DNA of 64,000 bases. Origin: Siphonodentalium dalli. Taxonomy: Eukaryota; Mollusca; Scaphopoda; Gadilida; Siphonodentaliidae. The stretch covers positions 206,234,978-206,298,977 of the forward strand of contig CP136066.1 in the NCBI GenBank assembly GCA_032622095.1, in the 5' to 3' direction. The notes below the pieces were generated by a model that saw only the letters and a program-made list of their open reading frames with translations, ran no database searches and was not told where the DNA came from. Position numbers and translations under genes: made by a program. Positions 45,901 to 60,400 of this stretch are shown here, in pieces; position 1 is the stretch's first letter, and each line of letters starts with the position of its first letter.

Positions 45901-48578
45901 TGGATTTCTCATGGATTCCTGTGGATTTCCCTTGGGTTCTTGTGGATTTCCATTGGGTTCCTGTGGATTTCCCTTGGATTCCTGTGAATTTTCATTGGGT
46001 TCCTGTTGATATCCCTTGGATTCCTGTGGATTTCCCTTGGATTCCTGTGAATTTCCATTGGGTTCCTGTTGATATCCATTGGGTTCCTGTTGATTTCCCT
46101 TGAGTTCCTGTGGATTTCCCTTGGATTCCTGTGAATTTCCATTGGGTTCCTGTTGATATCCATTGGGTTCCTGTGGATTTCCATTGGGTTCCTGTGGATT
46201 TCCATTGGATTCCTGTGGATTTCCTTTGAGTTCATGTGGATTTCCCTTGAGTTCATGTGGATTTCCCTTGGGTTCATGTGGATTTCCCTTGGATTACTGT
46301 GGATTTACCTTGGGTTCCTGTGGATTTCCCTTGGGTTCCTGTGGATTTCCTTTGAGATCCTGTGGATTTCCATTGGGTATCTGTGGATTTCCTTTGAGAT
46401 CCTGTGGATTTCCCTTGGGTTCCTGTGGATTTCCCTTGGGTTCCTGTGGATTTCCTTTGAGATCCTGTGGATTTCCATTGGGTTTCTGTGGATTTCCTTT
46501 GAGATCCTGTGGATTTCCCTTGGGTTCCTGTGGATTTACCTTGAGTTCCTGCGGATTTCCATTGGGTTTCTGTGGATTTACCTTGGATTCATGTGGATTT
46601 CCTTGAGTTCCTGTGGATTTCCTTTGAGATCCTGTGGATTTCCCTTGAGTTCCTGTGGATTTTCATTGCGTTCATGTGGATTTCCATTGGGTTTCTGTGG
46701 ATTTTCGTTGCGTTCCTTTGGATTTCCCTTGAGTTCCTGTTGATTTCCATTGAGTTCCTGTGGATTTCCATTGAGTTCCTGTGGATTTCCCTTGAGTTCC
46801 TGTGGATTTTCATTGCGTTCATGTGGATTTCCATTGGGATCCTGTGGATTTTCATTGAGTTCCTGTGGATTTCTCATGGATTCCTGTGGATTTCCCTTGG
46901 GTTCTTGTGGATTTCCATTGGGTTCCTGTGGATTTCCATTGGGTTCCTGTGAATTTCCCTTGGATTCCTGTGGATTTCCATTGGGTTCCTGTTGATATCC
47001 ATTTGGTTCCTGTGGATTTCCCTTGGATTCCTGTGAATTTCCATTGGGTTCCTGTTGATATCCATTGGGTTCCTGTTGATTTCCCTTGAGTTCCTGTGGA
47101 TTTCCCTTGGATTCCTGTGAATTTCTATTGGGTTCCTGTTGATATCCATTGGGTTCCTGTGGATTTCCATTGGGTTCCTGTGGATTTCCCTTCGATTCCT
47201 GTGGATTTCCATTGGGTTCCTGTGGATTTCCATTGGGTTCCTGTGGATTTCCATTGGATTCCTGTGGATTTCCTTTGAGTTCCTGTGGATTTCCATTGGG
47301 TTCCTGTAGATTTCCCTTGGATTCCCGTGAATTTCCCTTGAGTTCCTGTAGATTTCCATTGGGTTTCTGTGGATTTACCTTGGATTCATGTGGATTTCCT
47401 TGAGTTCCTGTGGATTTCCTTTGAGATCCTGTGGATTTCCTTGAGTTCCTGTGGATTTTCATTGCGTTCATGTGGATTTCCATTGGGTTTCTGTGGATTT
47501 TCGTTGCGTTCCTTTGGATTTCCCTTGAGTTCCTGTTGATTTCCATTGAGTTCCTGTGGATTTCCATTGAGTTCCTGTGGATTTCCCTTGAGTTCCTGTG
47601 GATTTTCATTGCGTTCATGTGGATTTCCATTGGGTTCCTGTGGATTTTCATTGCGTTCCTGTGGATTTCTCATGGATTCCTGTGGATTTCCCTTGGGTTC
47701 TTGTGGATTTCCATTGGGTTCCTGTGGATTTCCCTTGGATTCCTGTGAATTTCCATTTGGTTCCTGTTGATATCCATTTGGTTCCTGTGGATTTCCCTTG
47801 GATTCCTGTGAATTTCCATTGGGTTCCTGTTGATATCCATTGGGTTCCTGTTGATTTCCCTTGAGTTCCTGTGGATTTCCCTTGGATTCCTGTGAATTTC
47901 CATTGGTTCCTGTGGATTTCCTTTGAGTTCCTGTGGATTTCCATTGGGTTCCTGTGGAATTCCATTGGGTTCCTGTGGATTTCCATTGGGTTCATGTGGA
48001 TTTCCTTTGAGTTCCTGTGGATTTCCCTTGGATTCCTGTGGATTTCCCTTAAGTTCATGTGGATTTCCGTTGGGTTCCTGTGGATTTCCATTGGGTTCCT
48101 GTGGATTTCCCTTGGATTCCTGTGGATTTCCCTTGGGTTCCTGTGGATTTCCTTTGAGTTCCTGTGGATTTCCCTTGAGTTCCTGTGGATTTCCCTTGGA
48201 TTTCTGTGGATTTCCATTGGGTTCCTCTGGATTTCCCTTGGGTTCATGTGGATTTCCATAGGGTTCATGTGGATTTCCCTTGGATTCCTGTGGATTTCCC
48301 TTGGGTTCCTGTGGATTTCCCTTGGATTCCTGTGGATTTCCATTGGATTCCTGTGGATTTCCATTGGGTTCATGTGGATTTCCCTTGAGTTCCTGTGTAT
48401 TTCCATTGGGTTCCTATGGATTTCCCTTGGATTCCTGTGGATTTCCCTTGAGTTCCTGTGGATTTCCCTTGGATTACTGTGTATTTCCCTTGAGTTCCTG
48501 TGGATTTCCCTTGGATTCCTGTGGATTTCCCTTGAGTTCCTGTGGATTTCCATTGGGTTCCTGTGGATTTCCCTTGGG
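36979..48578 (+). repeat. 21-bp minisatellite, array 2 (11.6 kb)
   Basis: About 550 monomers of consensus GGATTTCC-(A/C)TTG-(GG/AG/GA)-TTCCTGT. Three main types alternate: CATTGGG, CCTTGAG and CCTTGGA. A homogeneous run of about 14 CATTGGG monomers lies near 37660-37960. Occasional 20-bp monomers (TTTCCTTGAG) shift the frame. Large blocks are repeated: the stretch around 39.4-41.1 kb recurs 3083 bp further right, and 38.4-40.0 kb recurs 6734 bp further right. All six frames are mostly open because the monomer has no stop; no coding claim is made. Confidence 0.97.
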
Positions 48579-48986
48579 TGAGAGCTTTCCGATGAATGGC
48601 AACAAGCCATATTTCCGACTAAATCCTGAAAAGTTACCCATAATTCTGCTATGTTTAAGGAGTCCATTACTTAGGACATTACTGTACCAGCCACCTCCCT
48701 ACCTGCATGACCGGGACCGTTGAGTACCGATATCATTTCCGGTGTCCTTGTGCATGTGCACTTGATTAGCTGGATAAGTTTACCCCCCATCGCCCCTCGT
48801 CAATTAAAAGTACTCAATCCGAGTCGATGGTCCCAAGTATCATCAGATTCCATCAATTACAACATTTTTTTAAATGCCGATTCAGTTATCACAATCGATT
48901 AATTTCGTTAAAATAATGCTAACCAGTCAACTATGGTTCATCAAAAACAAAAACAACATTTCTTTAAATGCCGCTTCAGTTATCAG
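48579..48986 (+). repeat. Spacer S2
   Basis: 408-bp spacer, virtually identical to S3 and very similar to S1. Same junctions with the 21-bp repeats as the other copies. Confidence 0.95.
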
Positions 48987-51021
48987 GTTCCTGTGGATTT
49001 CCCTTGAGTTCCTGTGGATTTCCCTTGAGTTCCTGTGGATTTCCATTGGGTTCCTGTGGATTTCCATTGGGTTCATGTGGATTTCCCTTGGATTCCTGTG
49101 GATTTCACTTGAGTTCCTGTGGATTTCCCTTGGATTACTGTGGATTTCCATTGAGTTCCTGTGGATTTCCCTTGGATTACTGTGGATTTCCCTTGAGTTC
49201 CTGTGAATTTCCATTGGGTTCCTGTGGATTTCCCTTGAGTTCCTGTGGATTTCCATTGGGTTCCTATGGATTTCCCTTGGATTCCTGTGGATTTCACTTG
49301 AGTTCCTGTGGATTTCCCTTGAGTTCCTGTGTATTTCCATTGGGTTCCTGTGGATTTCCCTTGGGTTCCTGTTTATTTCCCTTGGATGCCTGTGGTTTTT
49401 CATTGGGGTTCTGTTTATTTCCCATGAGTTCCTGTGGATTTCCATTGGGTTCATGTGGATATCCCTTGGATTAATGTTGATTTCCCTTGAGTTCCTGTGG
49501 ATTTCCCTTGAGTTCCTGTGGATTTCCCTTGGGTTCCTGTTGATTTCCATTGGGTTTCTGTGGATTTCCCTTGAGTTCCTGTGGATTTCCCTTGGGTTCC
49601 TGTGGATTTCCATTGGGTTCCTGTGGATTTCCCTTCGATTCCTGTGGATTTCCATTGGGTTCCTGTGGATTTCCATTGGGTTCCTGTGGATTTCCATTGG
49701 ATTCCTGTGGATTTCCTTTGAGTTCCTGTGGATTTCCATTGGGTTCCTGTAGATTTCCCTTGGATTCCCGTGAATTTCCCTTGAGTTCCTGTAGATTTCC
49801 ATTGGGTTTCTGTGGATTTACCTTGGATTCATGTGGATTTCCTTGAGTTCCTGTGGATTTCCTTTGAGATCCTGTGGATTTCCTTGAGTTCCTGTGGATT
49901 TTCATTGCGTTCATGTGGATTTCCATTGGGTTTCTGTGGATTTTCGTTGCGTTCCTTTGGATTTCCCTTGAGTTCCTGTTGATTTCCATTGAGTTCCTGT
50001 GGATTTCCATTGAGTTCCTGTGGATTTCCCTTGAGTTCCTGTGGATTTTCATTGCGTTCATGTGGATTTCCATTGGGTTCCTGTGGATTTTCATTGCGTT
50101 CCTGTGGATTTCTCATGGATTCCTGTGGATTTCCCTTGGGTTCTTGTGGATTTCCATTGGGTTCCTGTGGATTTCCCTTGGATTCCTGTGAATTTCCATT
50201 TGGTTCCTGTTGATATCCATTTGGTTCCTGTGGATTTCCCTTGGATTCCTGTGAATTTCCATTGGGTTCCTGTTGATATCCATTGGGTTCCTGTTGATTT
50301 CCCTTGAGTTCCTGTGGATTTCCCTTGGATTCCTGTGAATTTCCATTGGTTCCTGTGGATTTCCTTTGAGTTCCTGTGGATTTCCATTGGGTTCCTGTGG
50401 AATTCCATTGGGTTCCTGTGGATTTCCATTGGGTTCATGTGGATTTCCTTTGAGTTCCTGTGGATTTCCCTTGGATTCCTGTGGATTTCCCTTAAGTTCA
50501 TGTGGATTTCCGTTGGGTTCCTGTGGATTTCCATTGGGTTCCTGTGGATTTCCCTTGGATTCCTGTGGATTTCCCTTGGGTTCCTGTGGATTTCCTTTGA
50601 GTTCCTGTGGATTTCCCTTGAGTTCCTGTGGATTTCCCTTGGATTTCTGTGGATTTCCATTGGGTTCCTCTGGATTTCCCTTGGGTTCATGTGGATTTCC
50701 ATAGGGTTCATGTGGATTTCCCTTGGATTCCTGTGGATTTCCCTTGGGTTCCTGTGGATTTCCCTTGGATTCCTGTGGATTTCCATTGGATTCCTGTGGA
50801 TTTCCATTGGGTTCATGTGGATTTCCCTTGAGTTCCTGTGTATTTCCATTGGGTTCCTATGGATTTCCCTTGGATTCCTGTGGATTTCCCTTGAGTTCCT
50901 GTGGATTTCCCTTGGATTACTGTGTATTTCCCTTGAGTTCCTGTGGATTTCCCTTGGATTCCTGTGGATTTCCCTTGAGTTCCTGTGGATTTCCATTGGG
51001 TTCCTGTGGATTTCCCTTGGG
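48987..51021 (+). repeat. 21-bp minisatellite, array 3 (2.0 kb)
   Basis: Lies between spacers S2 and S3. Its right part repeats the end of array 2 at an offset of 2443 bp, and its left part matches the beginning of array 4 at the same offset. This shows a tandem duplication of one spacer-containing 2443-bp unit. Confidence 0.95.
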
Positions 51022-51429
51022 TGAGAGCTTTCCGATGAATGGCAACAAGCCATATTTCCGACTAAATCCTGAAAAGTTACCCATAATTCTGCTATGTTTA
51101 AGGAGTCCATTACTTAGGACATTACTGTACCAGCCACCTCCCTACCTGCATGACCGGGACCGTTGAGTACCGATATCATTTCCGGTGTCCTTGTGCATGT
51201 GCACTTGATTAGCTGGATAAGTTTACCCCCCATCGCCCCTCGTCAATTAAAAGTACTCAATCCGAGTCGATGGTCCCAAGTATCATCAGATTCCATCAAT
51301 TACAACATTTTTTTAAATGCCGATTCAGTTATCACAATCGATTAATTTCGTTAAAATAATGCTAACCAGTCAACTATGGTTCATCAAAAACAAAAACAAC
51401 ATTTCTTTAAATGCCGCTTCAGTTATCAG
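51022..51429 (+). repeat. Spacer S3
   Basis: 408-bp spacer. Together with S1 it marks the 14451-bp offset between the starts of arrays 2 and 4. Confidence 0.95.
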
Positions 51430-54400
51430 GTTCCTGTGGATTTCCCTTGAGTTCCTGTGGATTTCCCTTGAGTTCCTGTGGATTTCCATTGGGTTCCTGT
51501 GGATTTCCATTGGGTTCATGTGGATTTCCCTTGGATTCCTGTGGATTTCACTTGAGTTCCTGTGGATTTCCCTTGGATTACTGTGGATTTCCATTGAGTT
51601 CCTGTGGATTTCCCTTGGATTACTGTGGATTTCCCTTGAGTTCCTGTGAATTTCCATTGGGTTCCTGTGGATTTCCCTTGAGTTCCTGTGGATTTCCATT
51701 GGGTTCCTATGGATTTCCCTTGGATTCCTGTGGATTTCCCTTGAGTTCCTGTGGATTTCCCTTGAGTTCCTGTGTATTTCCATTGGGTTCCTGTGGATTT
51801 CCCTTGGGTTCCTGTTTATTTCCCTTGGATGCCTGTGGTTTTTCATTGGGGTTCTGTTTATTTCCCATGAGTTCCTGTGGATTTCCATTGGGTTCATGTG
51901 GATATCCCTTGGATTAATGTTGATTTCCCTTGAGTTCCTGTGGATTTCCCTTGAGTTCCTGTGGATTTCCCTTGGGTTCCTGTTGATTTCCATTGGGTTT
52001 CTGTGGATTTCCCTTGAGTTCCTGTGGATTTCCCTTGGGTTCCTGTGGATTTCCATTGGGTTTCTGTGGATTTCCCTTGAGTTCCTGTGGATTTCCCTTG
52101 AGTTCCTGTGTATTTCCATTGAGTTCCTGTGGATTTCCATTGGGTTCCTGTGGATTTCCATTGGGTTCCTGTGGATTTCCATTGGGTTCCTGTGGATTTC
52201 CATTGGGTTCCTGTGGATTTCCATTGGGTTCCTGTGGATTTCCATTGGGTTCCTGTGGATTTCCATTGGGTTCCTGTGGATTTCCATTGGGTTCCTGTGG
52301 ATTTCCATTGGGTTCCTGTGGATTTCCATTGGGTTCCTGTGGATTTCCATTGGGTTCCTGTGGATTTCCATTGGGTTCCTGTGGATTTCCATTGGGTTCC
52401 TGTGGATTTCCCTTGGATTCCTGTGGATTTCCCTTGGGTTCCTGTGGATTTCCTTTGGGTTCCTGTGGATTTCCCTTGGGTACCTGTGGATTTCCCTTGA
52501 GTTCCTGTGGATTTCCATTGGGTTCATGTGGATATCCCTTGGATTAATGTTGATTTCCCTTGAGTTCCTGTGTATTTCCCTTGAGTTACTGTGGATTTCC
52601 ATTGGGTTCATGTGGATATCCCTTGGATTAATGTTGATTTCCCTTGAGTTCCTGTGTATTTCCCTTGGATTCCTGTGTATTTCCATTGCGTTCCTGTGGA
52701 TTTCCATTGGGTTCCTGTGGATTTCCCTTGGATTCCTGTGGATTTCCCTTGGATTAATGTTGATTTCCCTTGAGTTCCTGTGGATTTCCCTTGGATTCCT
52801 GTGGATTTCCTCTGAGTTTCTGTGGATTCCATTGGGTTCCTGTGGATTTCCCTTGAGTTCATGTGGATTTCCATTGGGTTCCTGTGGAATTCCATTGGAT
52901 TCCTGTGGATTTCCCTTGTGTTCCTGTGGATTTCCCTTGGATTCCTGTGGATTTCCTTGAGTTCCTGTGGATTTCTATTGGGTTCATGTGGATTTCCATT
53001 CGGTTCATGTGGATTTCCGTTGCGTTCCTGTGGATTTCCATTGGGTTTCTGTGGATTTTCGTTGCGTTCCTTTGGATTTCCCTTGAGTTCCTGTGGATTT
53101 CCATTGAGTTCCTGTGGATGTTCATTGCGTTCCTGTGGATTTCCAATGGAATCCTGTGGAATTCCTTGAGTTCCTGTGGATTTCCGTTGCGTTTCTGTGG
53201 ATTTCCGTTGCGTTCCTTTGGATTTCCCTTGAGTTCCTGTTGATTTCCATTGAGTTCCTGTGGATTTCCCTTGAGTTCCTGTGTATTTCCCTTGAGTTCC
53301 TGTGGATTTTCATTGCGTTCATGTGGATTTCCATTGGGTTCCTGTGGATTTTCATTGCGTTCCTGTGGATTTATCATGGATTCCTGTGGATTTCCCTTGG
53401 GTTCTTGTGGATTTCCATTGGGTTCCTGTGGATTTCCCTTGAGTTCCTGTGGATTTACCTTGAGTTCCTGTGGATTTCCCTTGAGATCCTGTGGATTTCC
53501 CTAGAGTTCCTGTGGATTTCCCTTGAGATCCTGTTGATTTCCATTGAGTTCCTGTGGATTTCCCTTGAGTTCCTGTGGATTTCCATTGAGTTCCTGTGGA
53601 TTTCCCTTGAGTTCCTGTGGATTTCTCATGGATTCCTGTGGATTTCCCTTGGGTTCTTGTGGATTTCCATTGGGTTCCTGTGGATTTCCCTTGGATTCCT
53701 GTGAATTTTCATTGGGTTCCTGTTGATATCCCTTGGATTCCTGTGGATTTCCCTTGGATTCCTGTGAATTTCCATTGGGTTCCTGTTGATATCCATTGGG
53801 TTCCTGTTGATTTCCCTTGAGTTCCTGTGGATTTCCCTTGGATTCCTGTGAATTTCCATTGGGTTCCTGTTGATATCCATTGGGTTCCTGTGGATTTCCA
53901 TTGGGTTCCTGTGGATTTCCATTGGATTCCTGTGGATTTCCTTTGAGTTCATGTGGATTTCCCTTGAGTTCATGTGGATTTCCCTTGGGTTCATGTGGAT
54001 TTCCCTTGGATTACTGTGGATTTACCTTGGGTTCCTGTGGATTTCCCTTGGGTTCCTGTGGATTTCCTTTGAGATCCTGTGGATTTCCATTGGGTATCTG
54101 TGGATTTCCTTTGAGATCCTGTGGATTTCCCTTGGGTTCCTGTGGATTTCCCTTGGGTTCCTGTGGATTTCCTTTGAGATCCTGTGGATTTCCATTGGGT
54201 TTCTGTGGATTTCCTTTGAGATCCTGTGGATTTCCCTTGGGTTCCTGTGGATTTACCTTGAGTTCCTGCGGATTTCCATTGGGTTTCTGTGGATTTACCT
54301 TGGATTCATGTGGATTTCCTTGAGTTCCTGTGGATTTCCTTTGAGATCCTGTGGATTTCCCTTGAGTTCCTGTGGATTTTCATTGCGTTCATGTGGATTT

Positions 54401-57400
54401 CCATTGGGTTTCTGTGGATTTTCGTTGCGTTCCTTTGGATTTCCCTTGAGTTCCTGTTGATTTCCATTGAGTTCCTGTGGATTTCCATTGAGTTCCTGTG
54501 GATTTCCCTTGAGTTCCTGTGGATTTTCATTGCGTTCATGTGGATTTCCATTGGGATCCTGTGGATTTTCATTGAGTTCCTGTGGATTTCTCATGGATTC
54601 CTGTGGATTTCCCTTGGGTTCTTGTGGATTTCCATTGGGTTCCTGTGGATTTCCCTTGGATTCCTGTGGATTTCCATTGGGTTCCTGTTGATATCCATTT
54701 GGTTCCTGTGGATTTCCCTTGGATTCCTGTGAATTTCCATTGGGTTCCTGTTGATATCCATTGGGTTCCTGTTGATTTCCCTTGAGTTCCTGTGGATTTC
54801 CCTTGGATTCCTGTGAATTTCCATTGGGTTCCTGTTGATATCCATTGGGTTCCTGTGGATTTCCATTGGGTTCCTGTGGATTTCCCTTCGATTCCTGTGG
54901 ATTTCCATTGGGTTCCTGTGGATTTCCATTGGATTCCTGTGGATTTCCTTTGAGTTCCTGTGGATTTCCATTGGGTTCCTGTGGATTTTCCTTGAGTTCC
55001 TGTGGATTTCCATTGGGTTCCTGTGGATTTCCATTGGGTTCCTGTGGATTTCCCTTGGATTCCTGTGGATTTCACTTGAGTTCCTGTGGATTTCCCTTGG
55101 ATTACTGTGGATTTCCCTTGAGTTCCTGTGGATTTCCCTTGGATTACTGTGGATTTCCCTTGAGTTCCTGTGAATTTCCATTGGGTTCCTGTGGATTTCC
55201 CTTGAGTTCCTGTGGATTTCCATTTGGTTCCTATGGATTTTCCTTGGATTCCTGTGGATTTCCCTTGAGTTCCTGTGGATTTCCCTTGAGTTCCTGTGTA
55301 TTTCCATTGGGTTCCTGTGGATTTCCCTTGGGTTCCTGTTTATTTCCCTTGGATGCCTGTGGTTTTTCATTGGGGTTCTGTTTATTTCCCTTGAGTTCCT
55401 GTGGATTTCCATTGGGTTCATGTGGATATCCCTTGGATTAATGTTGATTTCCCTTGAGTTCCTGTGGATTTCCCTTGAGTTCCTGTGGATTTCCCTTGGG
55501 TTCCTGTTGATTTCCATTGGGTTTCTGTGGATTTCCCTTGAGTTCCTGTGGATTTCCCTTGGGTTCCTGTGGATTTCCATTGGGTTTCTGTGGATTTCCC
55601 TTGAGTTCCTGTGGATTTCCATTGGGTTTCTGTAGATTTCCCTTGAGTTCCTGTAGATTTCCCTTGAGTTCCTGTGGATTTCCGTTGAGTTCCTGTGGAT
55701 TTCCCTTGAGTTCCTGTGGATTTCCATTGGGTTCCTGTGGATTTCCATTGGGTTCCTGTGGATTTCCATTGGGTTCCTGTGGATTTCCATTGGGTTCCTG
55801 TGGATTTCCATTGGGTTCCTGTGGATTTCCATTGGGTTCCTGTGGATTTCCATTGGGTTCCTGTGGATTTCCATTGGGTTCCTGTGGATTTCCATTGGGT
55901 TCCTGTGGATTTCCATTGGGTTCCTGTGGATTTCCATTGGGTTCCTGTGGATTTCCATTGGGTTCTTGTGGATTTCCATTGGGTTCCTGTGTATTTCCAT
56001 TGGGTTCCTGTGGATTTCCATTGGGTTCCTGTGGATTTCCCTTGGATTCCTGTGGATTTCCCTTGGGTTCCTGTGGATTTCCATTGGGTTCCTGTGGATT
56101 TCCCTTGGGTACCTGTGGATTTCCCTTGAGTTCCTGTAGATTTCCATTGGGTTCATGTGGATATCCCTTGGATTAATGTTGATTTCCCTTGAGTTCCTGT
56201 GTATTTCCCTTGGATTCCTGTGTATTTCCATTGCGTTCCTGTGGATTTCCATTGGGTTCCTGTGGATTTCCCTTGGATTCCTGTGGATTTCCCTTGGATT
56301 AATGTTGATTTCCCTTGAGTTCCTGTGGATTTCCCTTGGATTCCTGTGGATTTCCTCTGAGTTTCTGTGGATTCCATTGGGTTCCTGTGGATTTCCCTTG
56401 AGTTCATGTGGATTTCCATTGGGTTCCTGTGGAATTCCATTTGATTCCTGTGGATTTCCCTTGTGTTCCTGTGGATTTCCCTTGGATTCCTGTGGATTTC
56501 CTTGAGTTCCTGTGGATTTCTATTGGGTTCATGTGGATTTCCATTCGGTTCATGTGGATTTCCGTTGCGTTCCTGTGGATTTCCATTGGGTTTCTGTGGA
56601 TTTTCGTTTCGTTCCTTTGGATTTCCCTTGAGTTCCTGTGGATTTCCATTGAGTTCCTGTGGATTTTCATTGCGTTCCTGTGGATTTCCAATGGAATCCT
56701 GTGGAATTCCTTGAGTTCCTGTGGATTTCCGTTGCGTTTCTGTGGATTTCCGTTGCGTTCCTTTGGATTTCCCTTGAGTTCCTGTTGATTTCCATTGAGT
56801 TCCTGTGGATTTCCCTTGAGTTCCTGTGTATCTCCCTTGAGTTCCTGTGGATTTTCATTGCGTTCATGTGGATTTCCATTGGGTTCCTGTGGATTTTCAT
56901 TGCGTTCCTGTGGATTTATCATGGATTCCTGTGGATTTCCATTGAGTTCCTGTGGATTTTCATTGGGTTCTTGTGGATTTCCATTGGGTTCCTGTGGATT
57001 TCCCTTGAGTTCCTGTGGATTTCCATTGAGTTCCTGTGGATTTTCATTGGGTTCTTGTGGATTTCCATTGGGTTCCTGTGGATTTCCCTTGAGTTCCTGT
57101 GGATTTACCTTGAGATCCTGTGGATTTCCCTTGAGATCCTGTGGATTTCCCTTGAGTTCCTGTGGATTTCCCTTGAGATCCTGTTGATTTCCATTGAGTT
57201 CCTGTGGATTTCCCTTGAGTTCCTGTGGATTTCCCTTGAGTTCCTGTGGATTTCCCTTGAGTTCCTGTGGATTTCTCATGGATTCCTGTGGATTTCCCTT
57301 GGGTTCTTGTGGATTTCCATTGGGTTCCTGTGGATTTCCCTTCGATTCCTGTGAATTTTCATTGGGTTCCTGTTGATATCCCTTGGATTCCTGTGGATTT

Positions 57401-60400
57401 CCCTTGGATTCCTGTGAATTTCCATTGGGTTCCTGTTGATATCCATTGGGTTCCTGTTGATTTCCCTTGAGTTCCTGTGGATTTCCCTTGGATTCCTGTG
57501 AATTTCCATTGGGTTCCTGTTGATATCCATTGGGTTCCTGTGGATTTCCATTGGGTTCCTGTGGATTTCCATTGGATTCCTGTGGATTTCCTTTGAGTTC
57601 ATGTGGATTTCCCTTGAGTTCATGTGGATTTCCCTTGGGTTCATGTGGATTTCCCTTGGATTACTGTGGATTTACCTTGGGTTCCTGTGGATTTCCCTTG
57701 GGTTCCTGTGGATTTCCTTTGAGATCCTGTGGATTTCCATTGGGTATCTGTGGATTTCCTTTGAGATCCTGTGGATTTCCCTTGGGTTCCTGTGGATTTC
57801 CCTTGGGTTCCTGTGGATTTCCTTTGAGATCCTGTGGATTTCCATTGGGTTTCTGTGGATTTCCTTTGAGATCCTGTGGATTTCCCTTGGGTTCCTGTGG
57901 ATTTACCTTGAGTTCCTGCGGATTTCCATTGGGTTTCTGTGGATTTACCTTGGATTCATGTGGATTTCCTTGAGTTCCTGTGGATTTCCTTTGAGATCCT
58001 GTGGATTTCCCTTGAGTTCCTGTGGATTTTCATTGCGTTCATGTGGATTTCCATTGGGTTTCTGTGGATTTTCGTTGCGTTCCTTTGGATTTCCCTTGAG
58101 TTCCTGTTGATTTCCATTGAGTTCCTGTGGATTTCCATTGAGTTCCTGTGGATTTCCCTTGAGTTCCTGTGGATTTTCATTGCGTTCATGTGGATTTCCA
58201 TTGGGATCCTGTGGATTTTCATTGAGTTCCTGTGGATTTCTCATGGATTCCTGTGGATTTCCCTTGGGTTCTTGTGGATTTCCATTGGGTTCCTGTGGAT
58301 TTCCATTGGGTTCCTGTGGATTTCCCTTGGATTCCTGTGGATTTCCATTGGGTTCCTGTTGATATCTATTTGGTTCCTGTGGATTTCCCTTGGATTCCTG
58401 TGAATTTCCATTGGGTTCCTGTTGATATCCATTGGGTTCCTGTTGATTTCCCTTGAGTTCCTGTGGATTTCCCTTGGATTCCTGTGAATTTCCATTGGGT
58501 TCCTGTTGATATCCATTGGGTTCCTGTGGATTTCCATTGGGTTCCTGTGGATTTCCCTTCGATTCCTGTGGATTTCCATTGGGTTCCTGTGGATTTCCAT
58601 TGGATTCCTGTGGATTTCCTTTGAGTTCCTGTGGATTTCCATTGGGTTCCTGTAGATTTCCCTTGGATTCCCGTGAATTTCCCTTGAGTTCCTGTAGATT
58701 TCCATTGGGTTTCTGTGGATTTACCTTGGATTCATGTGGATTTCCTTGAGTTCCTGTGGATTTCCTTTGAGATCCTGTGGATTTCCTTGAGTTCCTGTGG
58801 ATTTTCATTGCGTTCATGTGGATTTCCATTGGGTTTCTGTGGATTTTCGTTGCGTTCCTTTGGATTTCCCTTGAGTTCCTGTTGATTTCCATTGAGTTCC
58901 TGTGGATTTCCATTGAGTTCCTGTGGATTTCCCTTGAGTTCCTGTGGATTTTCATTGCGTTCATGTGGATTTCCATTGGGTTCCTGTGGATTTTCATTGC
59001 GTTCCTGTGGATTTCTCATGGATTCCTGTGGATTTCCCTTGGGTTCTTGTGGATTTCCATTGGGTTCCTGTAGATTTCCCTTGGATTCCTGTGAATTTCC
59101 ATTGGGTTCCTGTTGATATCCATTTGGTTCCTGTGGATTTCCCTTGGATTCCTGTGAATTTCCATTGGGTTCCTGTTGATATCCATTGGGTTCCTGTTGA
59201 TTTCCCTTGAGTTCCTGTGGATTTCCCTTGGATTCCTGTGAATTTCCATTGGTTCCTGTGGATTTCCTTTGAGTTCCTGTGGATTTCCATTGGGTTCCTG
59301 TGGAATTCCATTGGGTTCCTGTGGATTTCCATTGGGTTCATGTGGATTTCCTTTGAGTTCCTGTGGATTTCCCTTGGATTCCTGTGGATTTCCCTTAAGT
59401 TCATGTGGATTTCCGTTGGGTTCCTGTGGATTTCCATTGGGTTCCTGTGGATTTCCCTTGGATTCCTGTGGATTTCCCTTGGGTTCCTGTGGATTTCCTT
59501 TGAGTTCCTGTGGATTTCCCTTGAGTTCCTGTGGATTTCCCTTGGATTTCTGTGGATTTCCATTGGGTTCCTCTGGATTTCCCTTGGGTTCATGTGGATT
59601 TCCATTGGGTTCATGTGGATTTCCCTTGGATTCCTGTGGATTTCCCTTGGGTTCCTGTGGATTTCCCTTGGATTCCTGTGGATTTCCATTGGATTCCTGT
59701 GGATTTCCATTGAGTTCCTGTGGATTTCCATTGGCTTCCTGTGGATTTCCCTTGGATTCCCGTGAATTTCCCTTGAGTTCCTGTGGATTTCCATTGGATT
59801 CATGTGGATTTCCATTGGGTTCCTGTTGATTTCCATTGGGTTCCTGTGGATTTCCCTTGGATTACTGTGGATTTCCCTTGAGTTCCTGTGGATTTCCCAG
59901 GGATTCCTGGATTTCCATTGGGTTCATGTGGATTTCCATTGGATTCCTGTGGATTTCCCTTGGATTCCTGTGGTTTTCCCTTTGGATTCATGTGGATTTC
60001 CCTTGGATTCCTGTGGATTTCCATTGGGTTCCTGTGGATTTCCCTTGAGTTCATGTGGATTTCCCTTGGGTTCATGTGGATTTCCCTTGGGTTACTGTGG
60101 ATTTACCTTGGGTTCCTGTGGACTTCCATTGGTTCCTGTGGACTTCCATTGGTTCCTGTGGATTTCCTTTGAGTTCCTGTGGATTTCTCATGGATTCCTG
60201 TGGATTTCCCCTGGGTTCTTGTGGATTTCCATTGGGTTCCTGTGGATTTCCCTTGGATTCCTGTGAATTTCCATTGGGTTCCTGTTGATATCCATTTGGT
60301 TCCTGTGGATTTCCCTTGGATTCCTGTGAATTTCCATTGGGTTCCTGTTGATATCCATTGGGTTCCTGTGGATTTCCATTGGATTCCTGTGAATTTCCAT

